The notes below the pieces were generated by a model that saw only the letters and a list, made by a program, of their open reading frames with translations, was not told the DNA's origin and ran no database searches. From Comamonadaceae bacterium (GTDB lineage: Bacteria > Pseudomonadota > Gammaproteobacteria > Burkholderiales > Burkholderiaceae_C), in contig CANHBU010000182.1 in assembly GCA_947458345.1 (NCBI GenBank), forward strand, positions 1 through 5,090: a DNA stretch of 5,090 nucleotides. The letters are read 5' to 3'. The position numbers were made by a program, and so were the translations under genes. This document shows positions 1 through 5,090 of this stretch, one piece after another. Every line of letters starts with the position of its first letter. The stretch's first letter is position 1.

Positions 1-921
1 GGCCTTGCCACGGCGCAAGCGGCCCGTTTTCCTGATCAGCCCATCCGCATGATCGTGCCTTTTGCACCGGGCGGTGGCGTCGATACCGCTGCACGACTGG
101 TGGCACGGCAGATGCAGACGCGTTTGGGTGTCTCGGTGGTGGTGGAAAACCGGGCGGGTGCCAATGGCACGGTAGGCGGCAAGTCGGTGCAGACGGCTCC
201 GGCCGATGGCTACACACTTTTGTTTTCTGGCGCCACCCATGTGCTGGCCAAACAGGTCATGGCCAAGCCGCCCTACGATCCGGTCACCGATTTCGCGCCC
301 GTGGCGCGCGTGGGCGAAGCGCCGCTGCTGCTGGTGATCTCGCCGAGCCTGCCCGAGCAAAAGCTGTCCGAAGTGGTGCAGTCTGCGCGCAGCAATCCCA
401 ACAAGTGGACCGCTGCGCTGCCGGCCATGGGTGCTCCCAGCCATCTTGCCACCTTGCTGCTCGCACAAAAATCCAATCTCAAGCTCACCATGGTGCCCTA
501 CAAGGGCACCGCACCGGCCCTGGTCGATGTGGCCGGCGGGCATTCGCAAATCCTGATGGATTCGATCATCGCCCTGCTGCCCATGGCCAAGACCGGCAAG
601 GTCAAGGCGGTCGTGACCACATCGGCCAAGCGCAGCGCTATTGCGCCCGATGTGCCCACCGCGCAGGAAAGCGGCTTCCCCGGCCTGGTCTACACCAGCT
701 GGTATGGCATCTGGGCACCGCTGGGCACGCCCGCAGATCGGGTGCAGTTGCTCAACGCGGCCGTTAACGAGGCGGTCAATGAGCTGGTGCGCAGCAACGC
801 GTTTTCTTCGCTGGGCGTCGATGGCATCACTGAAAGCGTGGACCAGTTCACCCGCTTTATCGCCAGCGACGTGGCGCAAAACGCCGAGCTGCTGCGCGCG
901 GCTGGCTTTAAGCCGGAGTGA
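1..921 (+). CDS. Bug/TctC-family tripartite tricarboxylate transporter substrate-binding protein (5' partial)
   Basis: Periplasmic solute-binding receptor that would present a small, usually carboxylated, ligand to a TctA/TctB-type membrane carrier. The reading frame is open from base 1, so the gene begins upstream and the ATG at 49 is internal. The first visible residues (GLATAQAA) look like the end of a signal peptide with an A-x-A cleavage site. Numbering visible residues from base 1, family landmarks are the first ligand loop PFAPGGGVDTAAR (about 20-32), ENRAGANG (49-56), PADGYTLL (67-74), PYDPVTDFAPV (81-91), VPYKGTAPA (165-173) and VPTAQESGF (218-226). The 306 visible residues are close to a full mature Bug protein. 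The stop TGA is at 919-921, and the next gene starts 4 nt later with its Shine-Dalgarno inside this gene's last codons, so the two are probably co-transcribed. The ligand cannot be predicted from sequence; family assignment is secure. Confidence 0.95.
   Translation, partial: GLATAQAARFPDQPIRMIVPFAPGGGVDTAARLVARQMQTRLGVSVVVENRAGANGTVGGKSVQTAPADGYTLLFSGATHVLAKQVMAKPPYDPVTDFAPVARVGEAPLLLVISPSLPEQKLSEVVQSARSNPNKWTAALPAMGAPSHLATLLLAQKSNLKLTMVPYKGTAPALVDVAGGHSQILMDSIIALLPMAKTGKVKAVVTTSAKRSAIAPDVPTAQESGFPGLVYTSWYGIWAPLGTPADRVQLLNAAVNEAVNELVRSNAFSSLGVDGITESVDQFTRFIASDVAQNAELLRAAGFKPE
915..918 (+). promoter_or_regulatory. Ribosome binding site deciding the PL22-like gene start
   Basis: GGAG sits 7 nt before the ATG at 926 and overlaps the final codons of the upstream Bug gene, whose stop is at 919-921. 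This supports the 926 start over in-frame starts further upstream. The arrangement is typical of translationally coupled operon genes. Confidence 0.75.
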
Positions 922-925
922 GCCG

Positions 926-2020
926 ATGGGCAAGGGGCAGTTGCATGCCGACGAGTCGAGCTGGCAGGTCGATCCGGTTACGGGCGCGCGCCTGCGGCAG
1001 GTGACGTCGGCGCCTTGCATTCACCACCACCCCTTCTTTTTTGTGCCGGCCTATGACCGGGACATGCGTTACCTGTTTTTCGTTTCACATCGAAGCGGTC
1101 GCCCGCAGATTTATGCGCAGATCCGGCAGACCGGGCAGTTGCTGCAGTTGACCGACCACGAGGACCTGATCGCCTGGTCCTTGCATCCAACTCGGGACGG
1201 TCGGCACCTGCTGTTTACCACGCGGCGCGGCGCCTTTCGGCTGCACCTGGACAGTCTGCACGAAGACTTGCTCTACGCCTTTGAGCAGCAACCCAATCAC
1301 GTGCCCGGCATGGTGGGTGCGGCCATGGGCACGACCACCGTCTCGCACGATGACCGCTGGTGGGCCATCCCGATGCGCCAGAAGGATCGCTCGCAGATGC
1401 TGTTCATTGATCTCAAGCATGGCCGCAGCCACATCACGCTGGACAACGCGAGCATCGGTCATCCGCAGTTTTGCCCCGATGATCCCGAGCTGATCTTCTA
1501 TGCCGGCCCGATGACCGACCGCCTGTGGATCGCCTCGGTCGACGGGCGTCTTAATGAGAGGCTGCACCAGCGTGCGCACGATCTGCAGTGGATCACCCAC
1601 GAAAGCTGGATCGCCGGATCCTTTGAGGTGGCTTTTGTCGATTGGCCCCACGGCATGCAGGCCATCGATGTGCGCACCCGTGCAGTGCGAAAGATCACTG
1701 GCTTTGCAGCCTGGCATGCCCATCCCGACGACAGCGGTCAGATGTTCGTGTGTGACACCCATTTCCCCGACCGGGGTTTGCACCTGTTCAGAGCCCGCCA
1801 CAACGATGCTCCGGCGCGTTTGCTGTGCTTGTCGCAAGCCAGCTCGGTGGGCGCGCACTGGGCCCATCCGTTTCCCTATAACCACCGTCCCGTGGAGGTC
1901 TACGCGCCGCAGCACACCCATCCGCATCCGCGCTTTTCACCCGACGGGCAGTGGGTGCTGTTCACATCGGACCGCAGCGGCCATGCGCAGCTCTACGAGT
2001 GCGAAGTGCGCATCGATTGA
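926..2020 (+). CDS. Oligogalacturonate lyase-like (PL22) beta-propeller enzyme
   Basis: 364 residues, no signal peptide, so probably cytoplasmic. Classical PL22 enzymes cleave unsaturated or saturated digalacturonate by Mn-dependent beta-elimination. Compared from memory with the Dickeya/Yersinia enzyme (about 388 aa), the family's key positions are present: Arg199 in TDRLWIASVDG (transition-state Arg), His225 in ITHESW (catalytic base), His264 (metal ligand), and Gln329/His332/His334 in QHTHPHPRFSPDG (metal ligands). The family's GHP motif is at 178-180. The C-terminal blade (SPDGQWVLFTSDRSG, 338-352) is typical of WD40-like/TolB propeller repeats. The start ATG at 926 is chosen because GGAG (915-918) lies 7 nt upstream; the frame is open further upstream, but that stretch overlaps the Bug gene and encodes Arg/Ser-rich noise. 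The remaining sequence is quite divergent, so the true substrate may be another uronate or sugar acid. It sits 12 nt before a DUF1445 gene and 4 nt after a Bug receptor. Confidence 0.85.
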   Translation: MGKGQLHADESSWQVDPVTGARLRQVTSAPCIHHHPFFFVPAYDRDMRYLFFVSHRSGRPQIYAQIRQTGQLLQLTDHEDLIAWSLHPTRDGRHLLFTTRRGAFRLHLDSLHEDLLYAFEQQPNHVPGMVGAAMGTTTVSHDDRWWAIPMRQKDRSQMLFIDLKHGRSHITLDNASIGHPQFCPDDPELIFYAGPMTDRLWIASVDGRLNERLHQRAHDLQWITHESWIAGSFEVAFVDWPHGMQAIDVRTRAVRKITGFAAWHAHPDDSGQMFVCDTHFPDRGLHLFRARHNDAPARLLCLSQASSVGAHWAHPFPYNHRPVEVYAPQHTHPHPRFSPDGQWVLFTSDRSGHAQLYECEVRID

Positions 2021-2031
2021 GCACTTCGCAC
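1999..2031 (+). promoter_or_regulatory. Perfect 11-bp stem-loop spanning the PL22-like stop / DUF1445 start junction
   Basis: GTGCGAAGTGC (1999-2009) is the exact reverse complement of GCACTTCGCAC (2021-2031). The 11-nt loop (2010-2020) ends with the TGA stop of the PL22-like gene. The right arm occupies the place where the DUF1445 Shine-Dalgarno should be and ends one base before its ATG (2033). No T-run follows, so it is not a standard intrinsic terminator. A translational-coupling hairpin, an RNA stability or processing element, or a protein-binding site are all possible. The repeat is seen directly; the role is inference. Confidence 0.7.
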
Positions 2032-2032
2032 C

Positions 2033-2836
2033 ATGGATCTGAGCCACCTGCCTGAACTCGAGCCCGATCCGCAGGCCCACGAGCCCCGGCGCTTGCGGGG
2101 CCTGATCGCCCGGGCCAGCATCACCGGCAGCAGCCGCGGCCAGGCCTTGGGCTACCTGCAATGCAATCTGGCCATCTTGCCGAAATTGCACGCCAGCGAC
2201 TTCCTCGAGTATTGCAGGCGCAACGCCAGGGCCTGCCCGGTGCTTGAGGTGACCGCACCCGGACAGACCGAGCCGAGAAAACTGGCCCCGGGCGCCGACC
2301 TGCGCACCGATTGCGCCCGCTACGCCCTCTGGCGCCACGGGCAACGGCTGCCCGATTGCCATGACATCACCGAGTACTGGCAAGACGATCTGGTCAGTTT
2401 TCTGATCGGCTCGGGCATCACCTTCGACGAGGCCTTCGAGCAGGCGGGCATCGGGACCCAAACGCACCGGTGGGTGATCCGCAGCCGCTTGCCGACGCAA
2501 GCGGTTGGCCTGTTTCAAGGCCCGCTCATCGTCACGATGCGCTGGTTGACCCCGGCGCAGGCCGAACTGGCCAGCCAGATCAGCGCCCGATTTGTGCACA
2601 ACCACGGCGCGCCGCTGCACATCGGTGATCCGCAGGCCATTGGGGCCGATCTGGCTCAGCCTCTGTTTGGCGGGCCGGTTCCCGACAAGCCCAAAGGACT
2701 GGTCGAGGTCTTTTGGGCCTGCGGGGTCACGCCTCAGGCCGCTGCCGAATCGGCCAAGCTGCCTTTATTCATCGCGCATGCGCCGGCGCACAGTTTCATC
2801 ACCGATGTGCGCGCCGCAAGCCTGATGAGCCCCTGA
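2033..2836 (+). CDS. DUF1445 / YcsI-family putative hydro-lyase
   Basis: 267 residues, the usual length of bacterial DUF1445 proteins, which are annotated as putative hydro-lyases; the same domain forms the N-terminal part of vertebrate D-glutamate cyclase. The reaction of stand-alone bacterial members is not settled, so only the family is claimed. Recognisable conserved blocks are GYLQCNLAILP (40-50), DITEYW..DLVSFLIG (111-126), GPLIVTMRW (163-171), HGAPLHIGDPQAIGADL (191-207), VEVFWACGVTPQAA (224-237) and HAPAHSFITDV (249-259). There is no signal peptide or membrane segment, so it is cytoplasmic. The ATG at 2033 is the only plausible start: it is four codons after the in-frame stop of the PL22-like gene, with no GTG or TTG between. 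No good Shine-Dalgarno is visible; a perfect stem-loop lies there instead, suggesting translation depends on ribosomes finishing the upstream gene. Its position between the lyase-like gene and a Bug receptor fits a step in catabolism of an imported acid. Confidence 0.9.
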   Translation: MDLSHLPELEPDPQAHEPRRLRGLIARASITGSSRGQALGYLQCNLAILPKLHASDFLEYCRRNARACPVLEVTAPGQTEPRKLAPGADLRTDCARYALWRHGQRLPDCHDITEYWQDDLVSFLIGSGITFDEAFEQAGIGTQTHRWVIRSRLPTQAVGLFQGPLIVTMRWLTPAQAELASQISARFVHNHGAPLHIGDPQAIGADLAQPLFGGPVPDKPKGLVEVFWACGVTPQAAAESAKLPLFIAHAPAHSFITDVRAASLMSP

Positions 2837-2877
2837 TCGTCTATAAGCAATCCCTGACCCTGCCACACCCTTGTATT

Positions 2878-2883
2878 GAGGAG
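2878..2883 (+). promoter_or_regulatory. Strong ribosome binding site of the second Bug gene
   Basis: GAGGAG is 6 nt before the ATG at 2890. It fixes the start there and excludes a longer reading that would begin inside the DUF1445 gene at 2713. Confidence 0.8.
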
Positions 2884-2889
2884 ACCGCC

Positions 2890-3864
2890 ATGAAAGATGC
2901 CTTCTTATCTCGTCGCCAATGGCTGGCCATTGCCGGCGCCACCACGCTGGGGGCCAAAGCCTGGGCTCAAAGTTATCCCGATCGGCCCGTGAAAATCATC
3001 GTGGCCTTTGCGCCCGCCGGACCGAGTGACATCATGGGCCGCTGGCTGGCGCAGCGTCTGACCGAAAGAACGGGCAAGTCGTTTGTGGTCGAGAACATCG
3101 CAGGTGCGGGTGGCAATATCGGCATGGGCGCTGCGGCCAAGGCTCAGGCCAACGGGCTGACCTTGCTCATGGCCTCGTCGACCTACGTGGTCAATCCCAG
3201 CCTGTACAAGTCGGTTCCCTACGATCCGCTAAAAGACTTTGCGCCGATTTCGATGGTCGGCGAGAGCCCCCACGTCTTTTTTGTTCACCCCTCGGTCAAG
3301 GCCCAGACGATGCGGCAACTGGTTGACCTTGTGCGCTCCCAGCCCGGCAAGTTCAGCTATGTCTCTGCCGGCTCTGGGACCGTGGCCCACCTGTCGGTCG
3401 AGCAACTCAAGATCAGCCATGGCCTGGACATGACCCACATTCCCTTCAAAGGGGCCGGGCCTGCGGTGCAGTCGGTGGTCAGTGGCGAAATCGGGGTGGG
3501 CTGCACCACACTGCCGGCGGTCAAGGAACTGGTGCGCTCGGGCATGCTCAGAGCGCTGGCCGTCACCAGCGCCCAACGCTTTGCCTCCTCGCCGCAGATC
3601 CCGACCATGGCTGAGTCGGGCTTCAATGATCAGGAGTCGTCCACCTGGCAGTCGCTCATGGCGCCGGCCGGCACGCCGCCGGCCATCATCAGCTTTTTGC
3701 ACAAGGAGGTGGTCAGTATCGTCACGGCACCCGGCGCGCGTGAACAGCTGATCGAGCTCGGATTCAATGCCATTGCCAACCAACCGGCGCAGCTGATGCA
3801 GCAGATTCAAACTGAAATCGAGCGCTGGCGCAAGGTGATCCAGAGCGCGCGTATCGAAGCGTGA
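2890..3864 (+). CDS. Bug/TctC-family substrate-binding protein with Tat-like signal
   Basis: Complete 324-residue periplasmic receptor for a tripartite tricarboxylate-type transporter. The N-terminus carries SRRQWLA (7-13), a good match to the twin-arginine motif, followed by a short hydrophobic stretch and an A-W-A cleavage site (24-26, before Gln27). Many Bug proteins use the Sec route, so Tat export is inferred from this motif alone. Family landmarks are FAPAGPSDIMGR (40-51), VENIAGAGGNIG (67-78), VPYDPLKDFAPI (109-120), HIPFKGAGPAVQSV (183-196), IPTMAESGF (237-245) and MAPAGTPP (257-264). The first ligand loop reads AFAPAGPSD rather than the common PxAPGGxxD, with its Asp47 kept. The start at 2890 is supported by GAGGAG 6 nt upstream and by the signal peptide. 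It lies 53 nt after the DUF1445 gene and is probably in the same transcript. The ligand is unknown. Confidence 0.95.
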   Translation: MKDAFLSRRQWLAIAGATTLGAKAWAQSYPDRPVKIIVAFAPAGPSDIMGRWLAQRLTERTGKSFVVENIAGAGGNIGMGAAAKAQANGLTLLMASSTYVVNPSLYKSVPYDPLKDFAPISMVGESPHVFFVHPSVKAQTMRQLVDLVRSQPGKFSYVSAGSGTVAHLSVEQLKISHGLDMTHIPFKGAGPAVQSVVSGEIGVGCTTLPAVKELVRSGMLRALAVTSAQRFASSPQIPTMAESGFNDQESSTWQSLMAPAGTPPAIISFLHKEVVSIVTAPGAREQLIELGFNAIANQPAQLMQQIQTEIERWRKVIQSARIEA

Positions 3865-3899
3865 CCCGCCCTGGCCCGGGTGCACGTAAACACGGGTGT

Positions 3900-3952
3900 G
3901 GCCTGCAGCCCCACGCTGCTAGCATGGCCAAGCTCGAACCTCAGTGCAGGCC
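3900..3952 (+). repeat. 8-bp perfect inverted repeat around a palindrome
   Basis: GGCCTGCA (3900-3907) and TGCAGGCC (3945-3952) are exact reverse complements separated by 37 nt. Within that loop lies an 8-bp palindrome, TGCTAGCA (3917-3924). The arrangement could be an RNA structure or an operator. An 8-bp match in GC-rich DNA can also be chance, so functional confidence is low. Confidence 0.4.
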
Positions 3953-3959
3953 CTGACTT

Positions 3960-3985
3960 TGCGACCCTGCCTATGCGACCCTGCC
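3960..3985 (+). repeat. Tandem direct repeat of TGCGACCCTGCC
   Basis: Two exact 12-bp copies, at 3960-3971 and 3974-3985, are separated by TA, giving a 14-bp period. They lie about 50 nt before the start of the third Bug gene. They could be a small duplication or paired protein-binding sites; the repeat is seen directly but its role is unknown. Confidence 0.55.
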
Positions 3986-4021
3986 GGGGGCAGCCTTGAT
4001 CGCGTCTTGTCATTTTTCTTC

Positions 4022-4026
4022 AGGAG
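4022..4026 (+). promoter_or_regulatory. Ribosome binding site of the third Bug gene
   Basis: AGGAG lies 9 nt before the ATG at 4036, slightly longer than optimal spacing but acceptable. It supports the chosen start, which also gives a clean signal peptide. Confidence 0.75.
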
Positions 4027-4035
4027 TAACCTACC

Positions 4036-5007
4036 ATGATCCATCGCAGAGCCTTGGCGCTGCTGTCCCTGGCGGCTCTTTGTGCCATCATGCCGGCCGC
4101 CGCCCAGACTTTTCCCAGCAAGCCCCTGCGAATCATCATCCCCTATGCGCCGGGCGGCACCACCGACATTGTGGGCCGTCGCATGGGGCAGCGTCTGTCA
4201 GAAGTATTGGGTCAGCCGGTGGTGGTGGAAAACCGCGCTGGCGGCAACACCGCCATTGGTGTCGATGTGGTGGCCAAGGCGCCGGCCGACGGGCACACGC
4301 TGCTGTTTACCAACGACGCCACCTTTGTGGGCAACCCAGCCTTGTATCCCACGTTGCCCTACAACATGCAGCGTGACCTTGTGCCCGTGGCGCCCGTCAC
4401 TTATGTGGCCCTGGCCCTGGCCATCAACGCGAGCGTGCCGGCCAAGGACCTCAACGAATTGGTGGCCTACATCAAGACGCAAAAAAGCCTGGGCTATGGC
4501 TCCTTCGGCGCGGGCAGTCAGCCGCACATCATGGGCGAGATGTTCAAGAAAATCGCGGGCGTCGATCTGGTGCATGTTCCCTACAAAGGGGCCGGCCCTG
4601 CCACTGCCGACGTGATGGGCGGGCAGATTTTGTTTACCTTCCCGGCTTTCCCCACCATCATGGGCCAGCTCAACTCGGGCAAGCTGCGCCTGCTGGCGGT
4701 CAGCGGTGACAAGCGTGTGCCTGCCGCGCCCCAGGTCCCCACCATGGCCGAAGCGGGCTTCAAGGACATGGACATGGGAGCCTGGTACGCATTCTTTGCG
4801 CCGGCCGGCACCCCGCGCGATGTGGTGATGAAACTCAACGCCACCGTCGCGAGCATTCTGGCTGACCGCGACTTCGTCGAGAAAAACATGACCAGCCAGG
4901 GCATGGTGCCCATGAGCGGCACGCCCGAGCAGATGAACACCATGATCAAGGCCGACATTGAGCGCATGGTGCAGATGGTCAAGCGCTCGGGCGCCAAGGT
5001 CGAATAG
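4036..5007 (+). CDS. Bug/TctC-family tripartite tricarboxylate transporter substrate-binding protein
   Basis: Complete 323-residue periplasmic receptor. The N-terminus is a standard Sec signal: HRR at 3-5, a hydrophobic core at about 6-20, and a P-A-A-A cleavage site before Gln24. Cys16 is not in a lipobox. Family landmarks are IPYAPGGTTDIVGRR (35-49), VVVENRAGGNTAIG (62-75), APADGHTLLF (82-91), LPYNMQRDLVPVAPV (107-121), HVPYKGAGPATADVMGG (180-196), VPTMAEAGF (234-242) and FAPAGTPRDVV (254-264). This is the canonical first ligand loop with its conserved Asp44. The C-terminal segment from 285 to 314 is unusually rich in methionine (seven residues). The gene is 171 nt downstream of the second Bug gene and 55 nt upstream of a tRNA gene, so it may be transcribed alone. 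No membrane components lie next to it on this side; the ligand is not predictable. Confidence 0.95.
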   Translation: MIHRRALALLSLAALCAIMPAAAQTFPSKPLRIIIPYAPGGTTDIVGRRMGQRLSEVLGQPVVVENRAGGNTAIGVDVVAKAPADGHTLLFTNDATFVGNPALYPTLPYNMQRDLVPVAPVTYVALALAINASVPAKDLNELVAYIKTQKSLGYGSFGAGSQPHIMGEMFKKIAGVDLVHVPYKGAGPATADVMGGQILFTFPAFPTIMGQLNSGKLRLLAVSGDKRVPAAPQVPTMAEAGFKDMDMGAWYAFFAPAGTPRDVVMKLNATVASILADRDFVEKNMTSQGMVPMSGTPEQMNTMIKADIERMVQMVKRSGAKVE

Positions 5008-5044
5008 GGCGGTTTCCTGTCCGAGACGACTTGTTTTTTGAGGC

Positions 5045-5050
5045 TATAAT
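5045..5050 (+). promoter_or_regulatory. -10 box of the tRNA promoter
   Basis: A perfect TATAAT lies 12 nt before the first base of the mature tRNA, placing the likely transcription start around 5057. No good TTGACA-like -35 element is visible 16-18 bp upstream (region 5021-5028), so the -10 call rests on its perfect match and position. Confidence 0.65.
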
Positions 5051-5062
5051 CTTTGGCTGCAT

Positions 5063-5090
5063 TCCTCGATAGCTCAGTCGGTAGAGCGCC
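5063..5090 (+). tRNA. tRNA gene, 5' half only (probably tRNA-Asn)
   Basis: The sequence gives a 7-nt acceptor strand TCCTCGA (5063-5069), T8 and A9, and a D arm with stem GCTC (5072-5075) pairing GAGC (5084-5087) around AGTCGGTA. The first bases after the D arm are G26 and CC before the window ends. The anticodon is outside the window. The TCCTC start combined with AGTCGGTAGAGC resembles bacterial tRNA-Asn, which is the best guess for identity; that this is a tRNA is nearly certain. Confidence 0.9.

Larger units (their letters stand above)
3865..4035 (+). other. 171-nt intergenic spacer between the second and third Bug genes
   Basis: No gene is supported here. It holds a long-range inverted repeat, a tandem 12-bp direct repeat, and a possible small hairpin (CTGCC 3981-3985 with GGCAG 3989-3993). 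A pyrimidine-rich stretch (about 4010-4021) precedes the AGGAG ribosome binding site. I could not find a convincing sigma-70 promoter or a terminator with an adjacent T-run. Its size relative to the 4, 12 and 53 nt gaps upstream suggests that the third Bug gene may be a separate transcription unit. Confidence 0.6.

Noticed and set aside
641..925. Possible N-terminal extension of the PL22-like protein by about 95 residues
   Set aside because: It overlaps the Bug gene in another frame, encodes Arg/Ser/Trp-rich sequence unlike any PL22 start, and ATG 926 has its own ribosome binding site.
1085..1927. Long open frame on the - strand (280 codons)
   Set aside because: It is antisense to the well-supported PL22-like gene, has no recognisable domain, and such open antisense frames are common in GC-rich codon usage.
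1937..2620. Long open frame on the - strand (227 codons)
   Set aside because: It is antisense to the conserved DUF1445 gene, and its Gly/Ala/Gln/Arg-rich translation shows no family motif.
2842..2847. TATAAG as a -10 box for an internal promoter before the second Bug gene
   Set aside because: No TTGACA-like sequence is found 16-18 bp upstream; a single 5-of-6 match is not enough.
2713..2889. Possible N-terminal extension of the second Bug protein
   Set aside because: It overlaps the DUF1445 gene and would bury the signal peptide; GAGGAG before 2890 marks the real start.
3229..3885. Long open frame on the - strand (218 codons)
   Set aside because: It is antisense to the second Bug gene; the Arg/His/Gly/Asp-rich product is typical of a shadow frame.
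3864..3896. Possible terminator after the second Bug gene
   Set aside because: Competing short pairings exist (ACCCG 3864-3868 with CGGGT 3877-3881; GTG/CAC and CCC/GGG further on), but no T-run follows any of them.
4007..4012. TTGTCA as a -35 box for the third Bug gene
   Set aside because: A matching -10 would fall at 4030-4035, which reads CCTACC and directly abuts the start codon.
5008..5040. Possible terminator of the third Bug gene with the T-rich run at 5031-5039
   Set aside because: Only a 3-bp stem (GTC/GAC) precedes the T-run, too weak for an intrinsic terminator.

Overview
The window is GC-rich DNA (about 60-65% G+C by eye) with tightly packed genes, all on the + strand. Its three Bug/TctC-type periplasmic solute-binding proteins are a family hugely expanded in Burkholderiales, so a betaproteobacterium, probably Comamonadaceae-like, is the most likely source. 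This is an inference from gene content and codon style. No taxonomic marker is complete in the window; only the 5' half of a tRNA gene is present.

Layout: (1) 1-921, a Bug-family binding protein cut at its 5' end, entered inside its signal peptide. (2) 926-2020, a cytoplasmic seven-bladed-propeller protein of the oligogalacturonate lyase (PL22) type, with the expected metal-binding and catalytic residues recognisable. (3) 2033-2836, a DUF1445 / YcsI-type 'putative hydro-lyase'. (4) 2890-3864, a second complete Bug protein with a twin-arginine-like signal peptide. (5) 3865-4035, a 171-nt spacer with inverted and direct repeats. (6) 4036-5007, a third complete Bug protein with an ordinary Sec signal. 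(7) 5045-5090, a TATAAT box followed by the start of a tRNA gene, probably tRNA-Asn, cut by the window end.

Genes 1-4 are separated by 4, 12 and 53 nt and probably form one transcript. Bug proteins capture small, usually carboxylated, ligands in the periplasm for tripartite tricarboxylate transporters (TTT; TctA/TctB membrane partners). The two enzymes between the receptors lack export signals. The most economical reading is a catabolic module: a receptor binds an acidic ligand, which is imported, cleaved or beta-eliminated by the PL22-like enzyme and handled further by the DUF1445 protein. No TctA or TctB gene lies in the window, so the membrane partners are elsewhere or shared. The substrate cannot be read from the sequence; an unsaturated uronate or related sugar acid is a hypothesis only.

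The most striking non-coding signal is a perfect 11-bp inverted repeat (1999-2009 / 2021-2031). Its loop contains the stop codon of the PL22-like gene, and its right arm ends one base before the DUF1445 start codon, in place of a ribosome binding site. This suggests translational coupling or RNA-level control between the two enzymes.
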